DNA from: Oscillatoria sp. CS-180 | GTDB lineage: Bacteria > Cyanobacteriota > Cyanobacteriia > Phormidesmidales > Phormidesmidaceae | Length of the DNA: 64,000 bases | Assembly (NCBI RefSeq): GCF_028330965.1 | Contig: NZ_JAQMUB010000037.1 | Coordinates: 224,640 to 288,639 of the forward strand | Direction of reading: 5' to 3' | Shown: piece after piece, positions 34,359 through 44,259 of the stretch | How positions within the stretch are numbered: the first letter of the stretch is position 1 | How the letters are laid out: every line of letters begins with the position of its first letter | The notes under the pieces: generated by a model | Database searches by the model: none | What the model was told of the DNA's origin: nothing | The model's input: only the letters and a program-made list of their open reading frames with translations | Position numbers and translations under genes: made by a program

Positions 34359-35339
34359 ATGATTCAAAACACGTCTCGTCCTTCACCCCAAAGAATTGTC
34401 AAACGCGACGGAGAGTCTCCGGACATCATTCGCTTAGGAGATCCCCATTCGCCTTGGCGGGATTTATATCACCTGCTGCTGACTATCTCATGGCCTGGCT
34501 TTGTCATTATCTTGCTGTTGGCGTATCTCCTGATCAACGGGGCGTTTGCGCTGGCGTATTGGCTGGGAAAAGATGCGATCGCCAATGCTGATCCCAACTC
34601 TTTTCTAGACGCATTCTTTTTCAGCGTGCAAACAATGGCCTCTATCGGCTATGGGGCGATGTATCCCCAAACCGATTATGGCAATTGGCTGGTCGTCATT
34701 GAGTCCTTTGTGGGGCTATTATTCATCGCGATGGCAACTGGGATGATCTTTGCTCGCTTTTCGGTGCCGACGGCCAGAATTCTGTTCAGCAACTACGCGC
34801 TGATTGCACCTTTCAACGGGTTACCGTGCCTCATGTTTCGCACGGCTAACAAACGCCGCAACCGGATCCTGGAAGCACAGCTCTGGGTCACATTAGTGCG
34901 CGATGAGTTTACGAAAGAGGGTGATTTATTTCGGCGGTTCTATGATTTGGAATTAATCCGTGCCCACACTCCCCTATTTGCCCTAACGTGGACAGCCATG
35001 CATCCGGTCAACGAGAACAGTCCGCTTTACGGAGCCACGCCTGAGTCCCTGCGTCGAGATCACGCAGAAATTATCGTCATCATTACCGGCATCGATGAAA
35101 ACCTGTCCCAGACCATTCATGCTCGCCATTCTTTTGTAGCCGATGAAGTCCTTTGGAACTTCCGCTTCAAAGATGTTTTAGGGTGGACAAAGGACGGTCG
35201 CCGCGCTATCAATTTCAACAATTTTGACGAGGTTTACCGCATTGATCCTGAGAATGGCTATGCGCTTACGCAGGAACCGTTCGAGGATACTGCTTCATCA
35301 AAGTCTGTACTTGTTCGGCGTGGTAAGAACTCCGAGTAA
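34359..35339 (+). CDS. Inward-rectifier-type potassium channel (Kir/KirBac)
   Basis: 326 aa from ATG 34359, with CAGGAGA upstream. Two membrane helices (about 46-68 and 120-143) flank a pore with selectivity filter SIGYG in [11 protein letters not shown], then a cytoplasmic Ig-like IRK domain ([21 protein letters not shown], then [10 protein letters not shown]). Forms a tetrameric K+ channel in the plasma or thylakoid membrane. The 3' end overlaps the 3' end of lipA by 74 bp in convergent orientation. Confidence 0.9.
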   Translation: MIQNTSRPSPQRIVKRDGESPDIIRLGDPHSPWRDLYHLLLTISWPGFVIILLLAYLLINGAFALAYWLGKDAIANADPNSFLDAFFFSVQTMASIGYGAMYPQTDYGNWLVVIESFVGLLFIAMATGMIFARFSVPTARILFSNYALIAPFNGLPCLMFRTANKRRNRILEAQLWVTLVRDEFTKEGDLFRRFYDLELIRAHTPLFALTWTAMHPVNENSPLYGATPESLRRDHAEIIVIITGIDENLSQTIHARHSFVADEVLWNFRFKDVLGWTKDGRRAINFNNFDEVYRIDPENGYALTQEPFEDTASSKSVLVRRGKNSE

Positions 35340-36147
35340 GCGGTGAAGAGACGACTTGCAAAAAGCCCATTGCTTCCCCCGCTACGCGCCACTGGTCAAA
35401 TTGCTCGGGGGGAATAAATGTTTGAACGTTAAGGTGCTTAGCTCCGGGTTGCAAGTATTGACCAATCGTCAGAATATCGCAGTCAGCAGCCCGTAAATCT
35501 GCCATCACTTGCCGCACTTCCTCATCGGTTTCGCCTAACCCTACCATGATTCCTGATTTGGTATAGACCCACGGTGCCAGCTCGCGACAGCGACGCAATA
35601 GCTCAACGGACTGTTCATAGTTTGCCTGGGGACGCACACGGCGATAGAGACGAGGGACCGTTTCAGTGTTGTGGTTGAGCACTTCAGGACGGGCTAAAAG
35701 AATATCCGCTAGCGCATCCCAGTTGCCGCACAGATCTGGAATTAGAACCTCAATCGTCGTTTTGGCGGATACTTGGCGGATTTCTTCAATGCAGCGGACA
35801 AACTGAGACGCACCTCCATCCGGTAAATCGTCGCGATTGACGGCTGTGATAACGACATGGTTGAGCCCCATCCGTCTGACGGCCTCTGCCAAACGCACCG
35901 GTTCAGCGGGATCAAGTGCTTTTGGCTTTTTCTCAAAATCAATGTCGCAATAGGGGCAGGCTCGCGTGCAGGCCGGACCCATAATTAAAAAGGTTGCCGT
36001 ACCTGCATTGAAGCATTCACCAATGTTGGGACAGGATGCCTCTTCACAGACGGTGTTTAACTCAAGGTCGCGGAGTAGGGATTTGACGTTACCGACTCGT
36101 TCCCATTGGGGCGCTTTGACTCGAAGCCAATCTGGTTTTACAGCCAC
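35266..36147 (-). CDS. lipA: Lipoyl synthase
   Basis: 293 aa. The auxiliary cluster motif [12 protein letters not shown] and the radical-SAM motif [10 protein letters not shown] are intact. The C-terminal RSSY ([13 protein letters not shown]) supplies the conserved Arg-Ser-Ser-Tyr ligand to the auxiliary cluster. Inserts two sulfurs into protein-bound octanoyl groups to make lipoyl cofactors for pyruvate dehydrogenase and glycine cleavage. No lipB nearby. Its last 24 codons lie opposite the channel gene. Confidence 0.96.
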   Translation of the reverse strand: MAVKPDWLRVKAPQWERVGNVKSLLRDLELNTVCEEASCPNIGECFNAGTATFLIMGPACTRACPYCDIDFEKKPKALDPAEPVRLAEAVRRMGLNHVVITAVNRDDLPDGGASQFVRCIEEIRQVSAKTTIEVLIPDLCGNWDALADILLARPEVLNHNTETVPRLYRRVRPQANYEQSVELLRRCRELAPWVYTKSGIMVGLGETDEEVRQVMADLRAADCDILTIGQYLQPGAKHLNVQTFIPPEQFDQWRVAGEAMGFLQVVSSPLTRSSYHAEQVQTLMKQYPRTVPA

Positions 36148-36329
36148 GATATTTTCTAACTAATACTGTCTAAGGGTTAATTTGCCTAAAGACCATCCTA
36201 GCGGGTGATTTATGGATTTTGAGAGAGCGATCGCGTAAAACCTGAGTTGGATGGCTATATCTCGATGGATACTGGGTGTAACACCAGAGCCACTCGCCGA
36301 TATCCTTAAGGTATTGATTTACCAAAACC

Positions 36330-36905
36330 ATGCTGACTGACCCACCCATTCGTCGAAGCGTGATGCTTCTATGTTTTGGTGCTGCTGGATTTCTTCTAGC
36401 GGCAGAGTGGCGCATGTTGCGATCGCAGTTCGGCATTCTAGTGCCTCTACAACCCTCCCGCATTGGGCGCATTGAAATGGTGCTGAAGCAATCGCCCGTT
36501 GCTGGCATCGTACGGCAAACCAAAATTGTGATTCGTCTGCGGTCTCGTAAGTTGGAGCTATTTGAAGCCGATAAATTGATCAAAACTTACGATATCGCAG
36601 TGGGGCAAGACGATTGGGAAACGCCCATTGGTTACTTTACTGCTTTGGACTTGCAGAAAGATCCGCTGTGGCAGCATCCAATCACGGGCGAAGCGGTAGA
36701 AACGGGGCCAGACAACCCATTAGGCACCCGCTGGATTGGGTTTGCTTACGAGGATGGTTTCCCCATCGGCATCCACGGCACCAATCAGGAAGAACTAGTA
36801 GGACAAGCCGTCTCCCATGGGTGCGTCAGGATGCGCGATCACGAAATCCAAGAGGTGTTCGCTGAAGTCGCGATCGGGACTCCCATTGTTGTTCGCCCTG
36901 ACTGA
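36330..36905 (+). CDS. L,D-transpeptidase (YkuD family)
   Basis: 191 aa. An N-terminal membrane anchor or signal (residues 11-26) is followed by a YkuD domain of about 125 residues with the catalytic motif SHGCVRM and HGTNQE. Forms 3-3 cross-links in peptidoglycan or attaches proteins to it. No LysM or other binding domain. Divergent from lipA, about 180 bp apart. Confidence 0.9.
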   Translation: MLTDPPIRRSVMLLCFGAAGFLLAAEWRMLRSQFGILVPLQPSRIGRIEMVLKQSPVAGIVRQTKIVIRLRSRKLELFEADKLIKTYDIAVGQDDWETPIGYFTALDLQKDPLWQHPITGEAVETGPDNPLGTRWIGFAYEDGFPIGIHGTNQEELVGQAVSHGCVRMRDHEIQEVFAEVAIGTPIVVRPD

Positions 36906-36909
36906 TTAA

Positions 36910-37068
36910 TACAGCTGTGTCAATGCGATCGCGGTTGATCAGTCCGGCAATACTTATATCAGAGGGCAAGGGTCTGCTGACCTACAAGCTGCTTTCGGTA
37001 CGAATTTGTTTGCTGCTGCCCAGCACTACATTCAATTAGGTCAGGCTGAGGGACGAGTGTATACCTAA
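36910..37068 (+). pseudogene. Relic of an SBBP-repeat / DLxAAFGTNLxAAxxHY-repeat protein
   Basis: The frame ending at TAA 37068 reads AIAVDQSGNTYIRGQ, a copy of the SBBP beta-propeller repeat (AxDxxGNxYxTG). It continues as DLQAAFGTNLFAAAQHYIQL, GQAEGR, the short helical repeat common in large secreted cyanobacterial proteins. An in-frame stop lies just before it (36907) and there is no start or ribosome-binding site, so only about 52 codons remain. It overlaps no gene and sits between the transpeptidase and the DUF3285 gene. It could be the degraded end of a large exported protein. Confidence 0.6.
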
Positions 37069-37208
37069 GTCTGTAGGAGAGTGTTGCTTTCTGCTGTCTC
37101 TTGAGTCGGTGCTGATTCTTACGACCAACTGACAGGCCCAAGCAATTAAGGTTTAAGCTAGTTTAAGAGGCTAGGCAAGCCTTATCCTGTTGATCCAACT
37201 CAAGCGGT

Positions 37209-37421
37209 ATGACTGACTCTGCAACAGATACTCCACGGACCGATCCTTCACAAACGAGTTCAGAGGTCACTGAACCCGTTCAGCAGGAGCCGCCTCCTAG
37301 CTATGTGAAACTGGCGATGCGAAATATGGTGAGAAAGGGAGGAAAATCCCTGTTTCATTTTGGCCTGACGGTGACGGCTCTGATTGGGCTACTCGTCGGC
37401 TTGTCTTATCTGACTCGCTGA
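37209..37421 (+). CDS. DUF3285 single-span membrane protein
   Basis: 70 aa. A disordered Thr/Ser/Glu/Pro N-terminus (1-35) precedes YVKLAMRNMVRKGGKSLFHFGLTVTALIG and one membrane helix to the end. The conserved MRNMVRKGG motif marks the cyanobacterial DUF3285 family. Its stop is 1 nt before the ybeY start, so the two are translated together. Role unknown; its place ahead of ybeY looks conserved. Confidence 0.88.
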   Translation: MTDSATDTPRTDPSQTSSEVTEPVQQEPPPSYVKLAMRNMVRKGGKSLFHFGLTVTALIGLLVGLSYLTR

Positions 37422-37422
37422 T

Positions 37423-37956
37423 GTGAATGCGACAGAACTAACGGTAGAGGTGACGGTTTTCGGAGAGTCTCTGAAGACGGTTGAGGCGATCGCTCCTTCC
37501 CAACAGTGGCAGTCTTGGATATCCAACTGGCTAACCGTATTGGCCCCCAACCTATCTCCCATCGGAGCTTATGAACTGAGTCTTCAATTCGTCACTGACA
37601 CCACGATCGCTCAGCTCAACCGGGACTATCGACAGGTTGATCGTCCTACTGATGTTCTCTCGTTTGCTTCCCTGGATGAAGCTCCCCTAGCGACTGAGAT
37701 TTTGAACACAATTCCCTTCAATCTTGGGGATCTCGTTATGTCTGTTGAGACTGCCCAGCGACAGTGTCAGCAGCACGGTCACTCGCTGCGGCAAGAACTA
37801 GTCTGGCTCGCTAGTCATGGACTGCTTCATCTACTCGGTTGGGATCATCCTGACGAGCCCAGTTTGCAGGTAATGTGGTCGAAGCAGCGATCGCTCCTTG
37901 GGTTAATTGGCATTCAGCTAGATGAGTCAGCTTATTTTTTAGAGAAAACCGAGTGA
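37423..37956 (+). CDS. ybeY: Endoribonuclease YbeY
   Basis: 177 aa, start GTG 37423 directly after the DUF3285 stop. Zinc motif HGLLHLLGWDH (HxxxHxxxxxH) and the preceding RPTDVLSFASLDE block are intact. Functions in 16S rRNA 3'-end maturation and ribosome quality control. Likely cotranscribed with the upstream gene; a 250-bp gap without features separates it from dgkA. Confidence 0.96.
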   Translation: MNATELTVEVTVFGESLKTVEAIAPSQQWQSWISNWLTVLAPNLSPIGAYELSLQFVTDTTIAQLNRDYRQVDRPTDVLSFASLDEAPLATEILNTIPFNLGDLVMSVETAQRQCQQHGHSLRQELVWLASHGLLHLLGWDHPDEPSLQVMWSKQRSLLGLIGIQLDESAYFLEKTE

Positions 37957-38209
37957 GGTGAAAAGGCTTCTGTCTGTAACCAACAGCACGACAACATACG
38001 GAGAACCATGCCAATGATAAATACGGGTTTTCTTGATATCTTGAAGTCTCTACCCAAAATAGTCCCTGTAATTCCAATTATTGATAAAGCCTATGGAATA
38101 TCCTGTTATTTCCAGACGAGTTTGTAGAAAGGATGTTAGAAGGTCAATGATTGACAGACAGTGTTAGAAGTGCTGACAAAACTGCTACATCTTTTGATTT
38201 TCTAGCTCT

Positions 38210-38680
38210 ATGCCTACTCCCTCATCGATTTCAAACCCAGCTCCTATCACTAACGGTTCTGAAAGCTCGTCCGCATTAGAGCGCTCAGATGCCTTTAAGG
38301 TAGCCCACAACTTGGGTTCCAGTTTCCTGTACGCTGGGCAGGGCATCTACTATGCGCTGCGAACTCAGCGGAATTTTCGCATTCACGCCGTGGCGTCAAT
38401 TTTGGTCATTAGTTTGGGCGTCGTCCTCAAGCTCTCCAATGTCCACATTGCGGTTTTAGGGCTGACTTGCGGTGCCGTCATGGCGCTTGAACTCATCAAT
38501 ACAGCCCTGGAAGCAGTGGTCGATCTAACCGTCAAGCAGACTTATCATGAACTCGCTAAGATTGCAAAAGACTGCGCGGCGGCGGCTGTCTTTGTGGCGG
38601 CACTAACAGCCATCTTAGTTGGGGTGTGCCTGATCGCACCGCCATTGCTAGAGGTCCTTGCTGCTTACTTTTCGAATTAA
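38210..38680 (+). CDS. dgkA: Diacylglycerol/undecaprenol kinase (DgkA family)
   Basis: 156 aa. An N-terminal soluble part of about 35 residues is followed by three membrane helices. Active-site stretch ALELINTALEAVVDLT carries the catalytic Glu and Mg-binding residues. Phosphorylates lipid alcohols, probably undecaprenol or diacylglycerol, at the membrane. Ends 12 bp before trpG, so cotranscribed with it. Confidence 0.92.
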   Translation: MPTPSSISNPAPITNGSESSSALERSDAFKVAHNLGSSFLYAGQGIYYALRTQRNFRIHAVASILVISLGVVLKLSNVHIAVLGLTCGAVMALELINTALEAVVDLTVKQTYHELAKIAKDCAAAAVFVAALTAILVGVCLIAPPLLEVLAAYFSN

Positions 38681-38692
38681 GGAGCCTGCTTC

Positions 38693-39304
38693 ATGATCGT
38701 TGTTATTGATAACTACGACAGCTTCACCTATAACCTCGTGCAGTACTTAGGTGAGTTAGGTGATGAGTATGCTGTGGCTCAGGAAATTCAGGTGTATCGT
38801 AACGACGAGATTTCTGTTGATGGGCTTGCGCGGCTTGAGCCTGATGGCATTGTCATCTCTCCAGGACCCGGTCGCCCTGACAATGCTGGAATTTCCTCAG
38901 AGGTGATTCGCCAAATGGGTTCAACTGTGCCTATCTTGGGTGTCTGCTTGGGGCATCAGAGCATTGGTCAAGTCTTTGGTGGCACGATCGCCCCTGCCCG
39001 TGAACTGATGCATGGCAAGACCTCGCCTATTAGCCACACTGGCAAAGGCGTCTTTGCCGGATTAGCGAACCCCTTCACCGCAACTCGCTATCACAGTTTG
39101 GTGATCAAGAAGGAAACCTGTCCCGAGGTCCTTGAAATCACCGCTTGGGTGGAGGACGGCACCATTATGGGCGTGCGCCACCGAGAATATCCCCACATTC
39201 AAGGGGTTCAGTTCCATCCTGAAAGCGTTTTAACCGACGCGGGCAAGACCTTGCTGGGTAACTTTTTGAAGGAACTCAAGGTTGCTACCCCAGTCGCCTC
39301 CTGA
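38693..39304 (+). CDS. trpG: Anthranilate/aminodeoxychorismate synthase glutamine amidotransferase subunit
   Basis: 203 aa, class I amidotransferase. The nucleophile Cys is in GVCLGHQSIG and the His-Glu pair in QFHPES. It starts IDNYDSFTYNLVQYL. Supplies ammonia from glutamine to TrpE or PabB, for tryptophan or folate; a single subunit may serve both. A GGAGCC site precedes the ATG. Follows dgkA by 12 bp. Confidence 0.93.
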   Translation: MIVVIDNYDSFTYNLVQYLGELGDEYAVAQEIQVYRNDEISVDGLARLEPDGIVISPGPGRPDNAGISSEVIRQMGSTVPILGVCLGHQSIGQVFGGTIAPARELMHGKTSPISHTGKGVFAGLANPFTATRYHSLVIKKETCPEVLEITAWVEDGTIMGVRHREYPHIQGVQFHPESVLTDAGKTLLGNFLKELKVATPVAS

Positions 39305-39327
39305 AATCACTGCCAAGAATTTTGTCC

Positions 39328-39750
39328 ATGCCGCCCCTTTTTGTATACGGGACGCTCAAGCCAGGTGAGGCTGCTTATTCAAAATACTGTGCGCCCTATG
39401 TTTCTGAGGCGACATCTGCCTACATGAAAGGCGATTTGTTTCATTTGCCTCAAGGCTATCCAGCGATGACGGACGGCGATCGCTGGGTGCAAGGTGCACT
39501 CCTGCAATTAAAAAGCGAACAGGCGATCGCACAAATGGATGCCTTTGAAGACTACAATCCCACTCTGTCCGCAGCCGAGAACCTCTATACCCGCCAGCAT
39601 CGCCCAGTCTTTGACCGTAATCATCAGCCTTTAGGAACTGCCTGGGTGTATCTGATGCAGCGCGATCGCATCGAACAGTCAACAGGAATTTTATTGCCAA
39701 ACGGCGTTTGGAGTCAGCAACAATGGCCCAGCATTCAGATCGATGAATAG
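39328..39750 (+). CDS. Gamma-glutamylcyclotransferase-like (AIG2/GGCT) protein
   Basis: 140 aa from ATG 39328; a TTG two codons earlier is in frame. Begins PLFVYGTLKPGE, the family YGTL substrate loop, and keeps the catalytic Glu in MDAFEDYNP. Small GGCT-fold proteins act on gamma-glutamyl amines or glutathione fragments; exact substrate unknown. 23 bp after trpG, so possibly the last gene of that operon. Confidence 0.85.
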   Translation: MPPLFVYGTLKPGEAAYSKYCAPYVSEATSAYMKGDLFHLPQGYPAMTDGDRWVQGALLQLKSEQAIAQMDAFEDYNPTLSAAENLYTRQHRPVFDRNHQPLGTAWVYLMQRDRIEQSTGILLPNGVWSQQQWPSIQIDE

Positions 39751-39906
39751 CCAGGATAGAAAAGATCGCCGGAACGTGATGTGTCATGTCCCAACAGGCC
39801 TGACACCAATCTCTACAAAGAATTGATGATTGGGTTTGTCCGGCTTGAACCCTTGCTTACGGCAAGAAACTTCTAAGATAGAGAAACTAACCTTATTTGA
39901 GATTTC

Positions 39907-41118
39907 ATGCTCGACCGAATTCGTGCGATCGCCGACCGCCTGACGCCCCGCTTAATCGAAATCCGCCGACATCTCCACAGTCATCCTGAATTGAGCGGAC
40001 AAGAATATCAAACGGCGGCCTACATTGCTGGGGTGCTTTCCTCCTGTGGCCTCAAAGCTCAAGAATTGGTCGGTAAAACAGGTGTCGTCGCGGAACTTCC
40101 CGGTAGTGGTCAGCGCCAAGACATTCTCGCTCTGCGAGCCGACATGGATGCTTTGCCGATCTTAGAGCACACTGATATCGAGTTTGTTTCCCAAAAACCA
40201 GGTGTCATGCACGCTTGCGGACATGATGTTCACACCACGGTGGGACTCGGTGTGGCAATGGTATTAGCAGAATTGGATACTGCACTGCCAGGTCCCCTGC
40301 GCTTTATTTTTCAGCCCGCCGAGGAAACTGCCCAAGGGGCACGCTGGATGGTGAAGGACGATGTCATGGAGGGCGTCGAGGCCATTTTAGGCCTGCATGT
40401 TTATCCCTCTATCCCAGGTAAGAATATCGGCATCCGCTATGGGGCGCTGACAGCAGCAGCGGACGATCTCGAAATCTACATTGTTGGGGAATCTGGACAT
40501 GGTGCGCGTCCCCACGAGGCCATTGACGCCATCTGGATTGCCTCACAGGTCGTGACGACATTGCAGCAGGCTATTAGTCGAACGCACAATCCCTTACGCC
40601 CAGTCGTGCTGACTATCGGGCAAATTCAAGGAGGACGGGCACCCAATGTTATTGCGGACCAAGTGCACCTGACTGGCACGGTGCGATCGCTTCATCCTGA
40701 AACCCACCAAGAACTCCCCCAGTGGATCGAATCTATTGTTGCTGGGGTGTGTCAGCCGTTTGGTGCCAAATATGAGGTTAGATATCGAACCGGTGTTCCT
40801 GCCGTGATGAATGATCCCACCTTGTCAAAGCTGATAGAAGTTTGTGCTAGAGATGTCTGTGGCCCAGAGCGTGTACAGCTAATCTCAGAGCCTTCTTTAG
40901 GAGCCGAAGATTTTTCGGTGTACCTCAATCATGCTCCTGGCAGCATGTTTCGATTAGGAATTGGATTTGCAGATGAGGCTAACTATCCGCTGCATCATCC
41001 CAGATTCAAAGTTAATGAAGATGCGATCTCGACAGGTGTAACGACCCTCGCTTGGGCGATGTATCGCTATTGGCAAACCACACAAGCCAAGTCAGCAGTA
41101 TCCTCATCTATTATCTAA
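39907..41118 (+). CDS. M20-family amidohydrolase
   Basis: 403 aa. Metal and catalytic blocks: LRADMDALPI, MHACGHDVHTT, EETAQGARWM, HVYPSIPG and SLGAEDFSVYL. This is the M20D branch (IAA-amino acid hydrolase/hippurate hydrolase/N-acyl aminoacylase type), with a lid dimerisation domain at about 190-300. Removes acyl or amino acid groups from conjugates; substrate unknown. Single gene. Confidence 0.92.
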   Translation: MLDRIRAIADRLTPRLIEIRRHLHSHPELSGQEYQTAAYIAGVLSSCGLKAQELVGKTGVVAELPGSGQRQDILALRADMDALPILEHTDIEFVSQKPGVMHACGHDVHTTVGLGVAMVLAELDTALPGPLRFIFQPAEETAQGARWMVKDDVMEGVEAILGLHVYPSIPGKNIGIRYGALTAAADDLEIYIVGESGHGARPHEAIDAIWIASQVVTTLQQAISRTHNPLRPVVLTIGQIQGGRAPNVIADQVHLTGTVRSLHPETHQELPQWIESIVAGVCQPFGAKYEVRYRTGVPAVMNDPTLSKLIEVCARDVCGPERVQLISEPSLGAEDFSVYLNHAPGSMFRLGIGFADEANYPLHHPRFKVNEDAISTGVTTLAWAMYRYWQTTQAKSAVSSSII

Positions 41119-41258
41119 TTAGAGCAAAATTTAACTCGGCTAAATTGACTATCCCCTCCCGCGATGGATGGTTAATGATCGCTCCAGCGAGCCTTGCTGT
41201 AGGCAAGTCAACACCAAAATCCGAACTTTAAGATTTACACCTAGACCTGGTATCCCGC

Positions 41259-42620
41259 ATGTCAACTTCTACACCCATCCCTATCCTGCTGGTCACAGCT
41301 GAGCAATTGAAAACAACCTTTGCTGAAGAAATAGTTTGGATAGACGCAATGGGATTTAGGGCTGAACCTGGGACGTTCTGCTTGCTGCCTGATCCCAACA
41401 AAGGGGTTGCCAAAGTTTTAGTGGGTCGTCCTGAGATCCTTGATACGTGGGTTTTAGGAGGATTGTCAAAGAACTTGCCCGTCAGCAAGTATGCGATCGC
41501 CAATCCGCTAACGCCTGACGAGGCGACAGCGCTGACCTTGGGCTGGAAACTGGGGCAATATCAGTTCAATCGCTACAAAAAGAATCAGTCGGGAGCGATC
41601 GCGGAGCTAGTACCTCCCGACAATGCGGACATAGCCTATGTGGATGCTGTGGTCGAGGCGACTTCTTTGGCCCGCGATCTAATCAACACCCCGGCTAATG
41701 ACATGGGGCCTGACAACCTCGAAGAAGCCGCTCAAATTCTCGCGGTGACCTACGACGCCGATCTGAAGGTCACCACAGGCAAAACCTTAGAAGCTGAAAA
41801 CTATCCCATGATCTATGCGGTGGGAAAAGCCAGCGAAACCGCGCCGCGCCTGATCGATCTACGGTGGGGTGATGTGGATGCACCTAAGGTGACTCTGGTA
41901 GGTAAGGGGGTCTGCTTTGACTCCGGTGGTTTAGACCTAAAGCCTGCCAAAGGCATGTTGATGATGAAAAAGGACATGGGTGGAGCCGCCCATGTTTTGG
42001 GTGTTGCCACACTGATTATGAAGCTCGACATCCCAGTTCGTCTGCGGGTGCTAATTCCTGCCGTAGAGAACAGCGTTTCCGGCAATGCTATGCGTCCGCT
42101 GGACGTTATTCCTACCCGCAAGGGTATCACCGTCGAAGTGGGAAACACTGATGCTGAGGGCAGACTGGTTTTGGCGGATGCCCTATCTGAGGCCAGCAAC
42201 GACAATCCTGACCTGCTAGTCGATTTTGCCACCCTCACCGGAGCCGCCCGTGTCGCCTTGGGGACTGAGCTACCTGCCTTTTTCTGCAACCGCTCAGATC
42301 TTATCCAGTCGTTCGAATCGGCCATGAATCAAGCTGATGATCCGCTATGGAACCTGCCGCTCCACTCGCCCTATCGTGATCTGCTCAATAGCAAGATAGC
42401 TGACATTTCTAATATCTCCAGTGGTTCTTATGGCGGGGCCATTACTGCGGCCTTGTTTTTGCAAGAGTTTATCAAGCCAGAGATTCCCTGGATTCACATC
42501 GATGTGATGGCTTGGAATCTGCGACTGCTCCCTGGACGTCCTGAAGGTGGCGAAGCGATGGGCATGCGGTCTATCTTTGAGCTTATTCGGCAGCAGTTTA
42601 CTAAAGCCGCAAGCTCGTAG
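41259..42620 (+). CDS. M17 leucyl aminopeptidase family protein
   Basis: 453 aa. Signature NTDAEGRL (N296 onwards) and the metal-binding blocks VGKGVCFDSGGLDLKP and MMKKDMGGAAHVLG are intact. The divergent N-terminal domain and total length are closer to the short M17/PepB-like group than to the 490-residue PepA. Cleaves N-terminal residues of peptides; hexameric and cytosolic by family. 140 bp after the M20 gene on the same strand. Confidence 0.92.
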   Translation: MSTSTPIPILLVTAEQLKTTFAEEIVWIDAMGFRAEPGTFCLLPDPNKGVAKVLVGRPEILDTWVLGGLSKNLPVSKYAIANPLTPDEATALTLGWKLGQYQFNRYKKNQSGAIAELVPPDNADIAYVDAVVEATSLARDLINTPANDMGPDNLEEAAQILAVTYDADLKVTTGKTLEAENYPMIYAVGKASETAPRLIDLRWGDVDAPKVTLVGKGVCFDSGGLDLKPAKGMLMMKKDMGGAAHVLGVATLIMKLDIPVRLRVLIPAVENSVSGNAMRPLDVIPTRKGITVEVGNTDAEGRLVLADALSEASNDNPDLLVDFATLTGAARVALGTELPAFFCNRSDLIQSFESAMNQADDPLWNLPLHSPYRDLLNSKIADISNISSGSYGGAITAALFLQEFIKPEIPWIHIDVMAWNLRLLPGRPEGGEAMGMRSIFELIRQQFTKAASS

Positions 42621-42630
42621 CTAGAGGCAA

Positions 42631-44259
42631 TCAGTTGAGGGTGGTGCTGCGTCTGAGTTGACTGTCGATTTCGATGAGGGGATTAGGCAGCGTTGTCTCA
42701 GGATGGGGGCGCTCAACTACTGCTGGCAACGGAGTCAGTAGGGTGTCGTCAACCCAGCCTGAATAGTATCTGACCCGGGTCGTCTCTGCGGAGAGTTCCA
42801 GTAGTTCTAGGTCACCCCGGATGGCGTGCCAGTCGATGAAGGGTGCGGAGTTTTCTCGTGGTGGACCAATGCCCTGATCGCCCGCAATGAGATTGTTCAA
42901 ATGACCATCGAACGGACGCACGAAGCGATCGCCCTGCCAATGCCACCGATGGCCTTGCCAATACAGCGGTACTCGTCCAGCAATTTCGCTCTGTCTAGGC
43001 CATCGCTCTAGTGAAGCACCTTGGTCTAGCGTGACCTCCCAGCCCGTTTCTAGCCTGATTTCATAGCGACCCATTGGTGAGTTGCTGACCGCTGTAAGCA
43101 TCCACCAGAGCACTTCAACCGTCTCCCCAGACGCCACTTCTGCCAGAGTGGCAGCGGGCGTTGGATTCAACAATGAGGCATAAACAGGGACGGTTTCATC
43201 CGCTGGGAGCATTGCTTGGGCAATAAATCGCCAGCAGTTCCAGCTATCTAGCTGCTCATGGGTTTGCCAGTCCAAAGAGCAGACCCCATTGCGGGTTCCG
43301 ACCCAAAGCTGATCGGCATCGATTGCTAGTTGAGACGGGATATGTCCCACCAAAGGACTATTGTGGGGGGTATAAGACTGCATCGTGCCCGTAGTCAAGT
43401 CTTTCGAATCAGGCTGGTAGACCACTAGACCCGAAGCTGGAGCGTTGCTCATGCCTTCTCCACTCACCCGAATGCCCATCCATAGGGTCGGCTGCTCTGG
43501 ATTGCCAGTAAGCGCCAAATCAAGAATCTGTTGAAACTTAATCTCAGAAGGCTGGATTAAGCTGACGGTATTCGTCGCTAGATCATAGTTGACAATGGTG
43601 GCAATGCCGTTGAGGCCTTCCCCTTGCTCGAAGGCGATGGTCCACCAGAGGCGATCGCCATACCGTTGCGCCGAGGTGATGCGAGGCAGACCAAGACGGC
43701 TGATTTGAGGCACAATATCTGCGCCAGGCAGTTGTTCAAAGGTATACAGCGTATGTTGCTCAGGGGTTTCTTGACCAGGCAGGATGAGTTCTAAAACGAC
43801 GGACCGATAGTCTTCTGGAAACTCGGCTGAAGTAGGTTTCGGCGTCACACGATACTGGTAAACCTGGTTATCGACCCTCAAAGTCGAAAACTCGTTCTCT
43901 CCTCGATGCTGTGCGTCTAGCTGAGCAATCCATTCTTTCCCCAGCCTGCCAGGCTGTACGGTCCACTGACCATCACCTCGGCAGTAGACGAAATCATATT
44001 CTCGCGCTTGAAAACGGACGGTCGTTTCATCAATTGCGATAGCTTTAGGCGCATAGTCAAATCGATTGAAGTAGCGATCGCGACCAGAGATGGTTTGCTG
44101 CCTGACCGTCTCTAAGGGAAGGTGAATAGCCGATAATGGACAGCCGACTGCTTCAGATAGGTCAGATGGTGCTGGCATCGTGGTGTCGCTGCAGCTACAG
44201 AGTAGTCCTACACTGAGGAGAAGGGCTTGTCTGGTCCCCAAACAGGTGAACGGTTTCAT
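42631..44259 (-). CDS. Large lipoprotein of unknown function, probably beta-propeller
   Basis: 542 aa. A signal sequence ends in LLCSC, a good lipobox. The body has many Trp and short beta-like blocks (RLWWTIAFEQGEG, TLWMGIRVSGEG, QLWVGTRNGVCSLDW), spaced like propeller blades; QLWVGTRNGV resembles two-component-regulator propeller repeats. Convergent with the M17 gene, stops only 10 bp apart. No family recognised. Confidence 0.7.
   Translation of the reverse strand: MKPFTCLGTRQALLLSVGLLCSCSDTTMPAPSDLSEAVGCPLSAIHLPLETVRQQTISGRDRYFNRFDYAPKAIAIDETTVRFQAREYDFVYCRGDGQWTVQPGRLGKEWIAQLDAQHRGENEFSTLRVDNQVYQYRVTPKPTSAEFPEDYRSVVLELILPGQETPEQHTLYTFEQLPGADIVPQISRLGLPRITSAQRYGDRLWWTIAFEQGEGLNGIATIVNYDLATNTVSLIQPSEIKFQQILDLALTGNPEQPTLWMGIRVSGEGMSNAPASGLVVYQPDSKDLTTGTMQSYTPHNSPLVGHIPSQLAIDADQLWVGTRNGVCSLDWQTHEQLDSWNCWRFIAQAMLPADETVPVYASLLNPTPAATLAEVASGETVEVLWWMLTAVSNSPMGRYEIRLETGWEVTLDQGASLERWPRQSEIAGRVPLYWQGHRWHWQGDRFVRPFDGHLNNLIAGDQGIGPPRENSAPFIDWHAIRGDLELLELSAETTRVRYYSGWVDDTLLTPLPAVVERPHPETTLPNPLIEIDSQLRRSTTLN

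Noticed and set aside
38007..38126. 39-codon plus-strand frame between ybeY and dgkA
   Set aside because: Composition is not distinctive and nothing supports translation beyond a weak GGAGAA.
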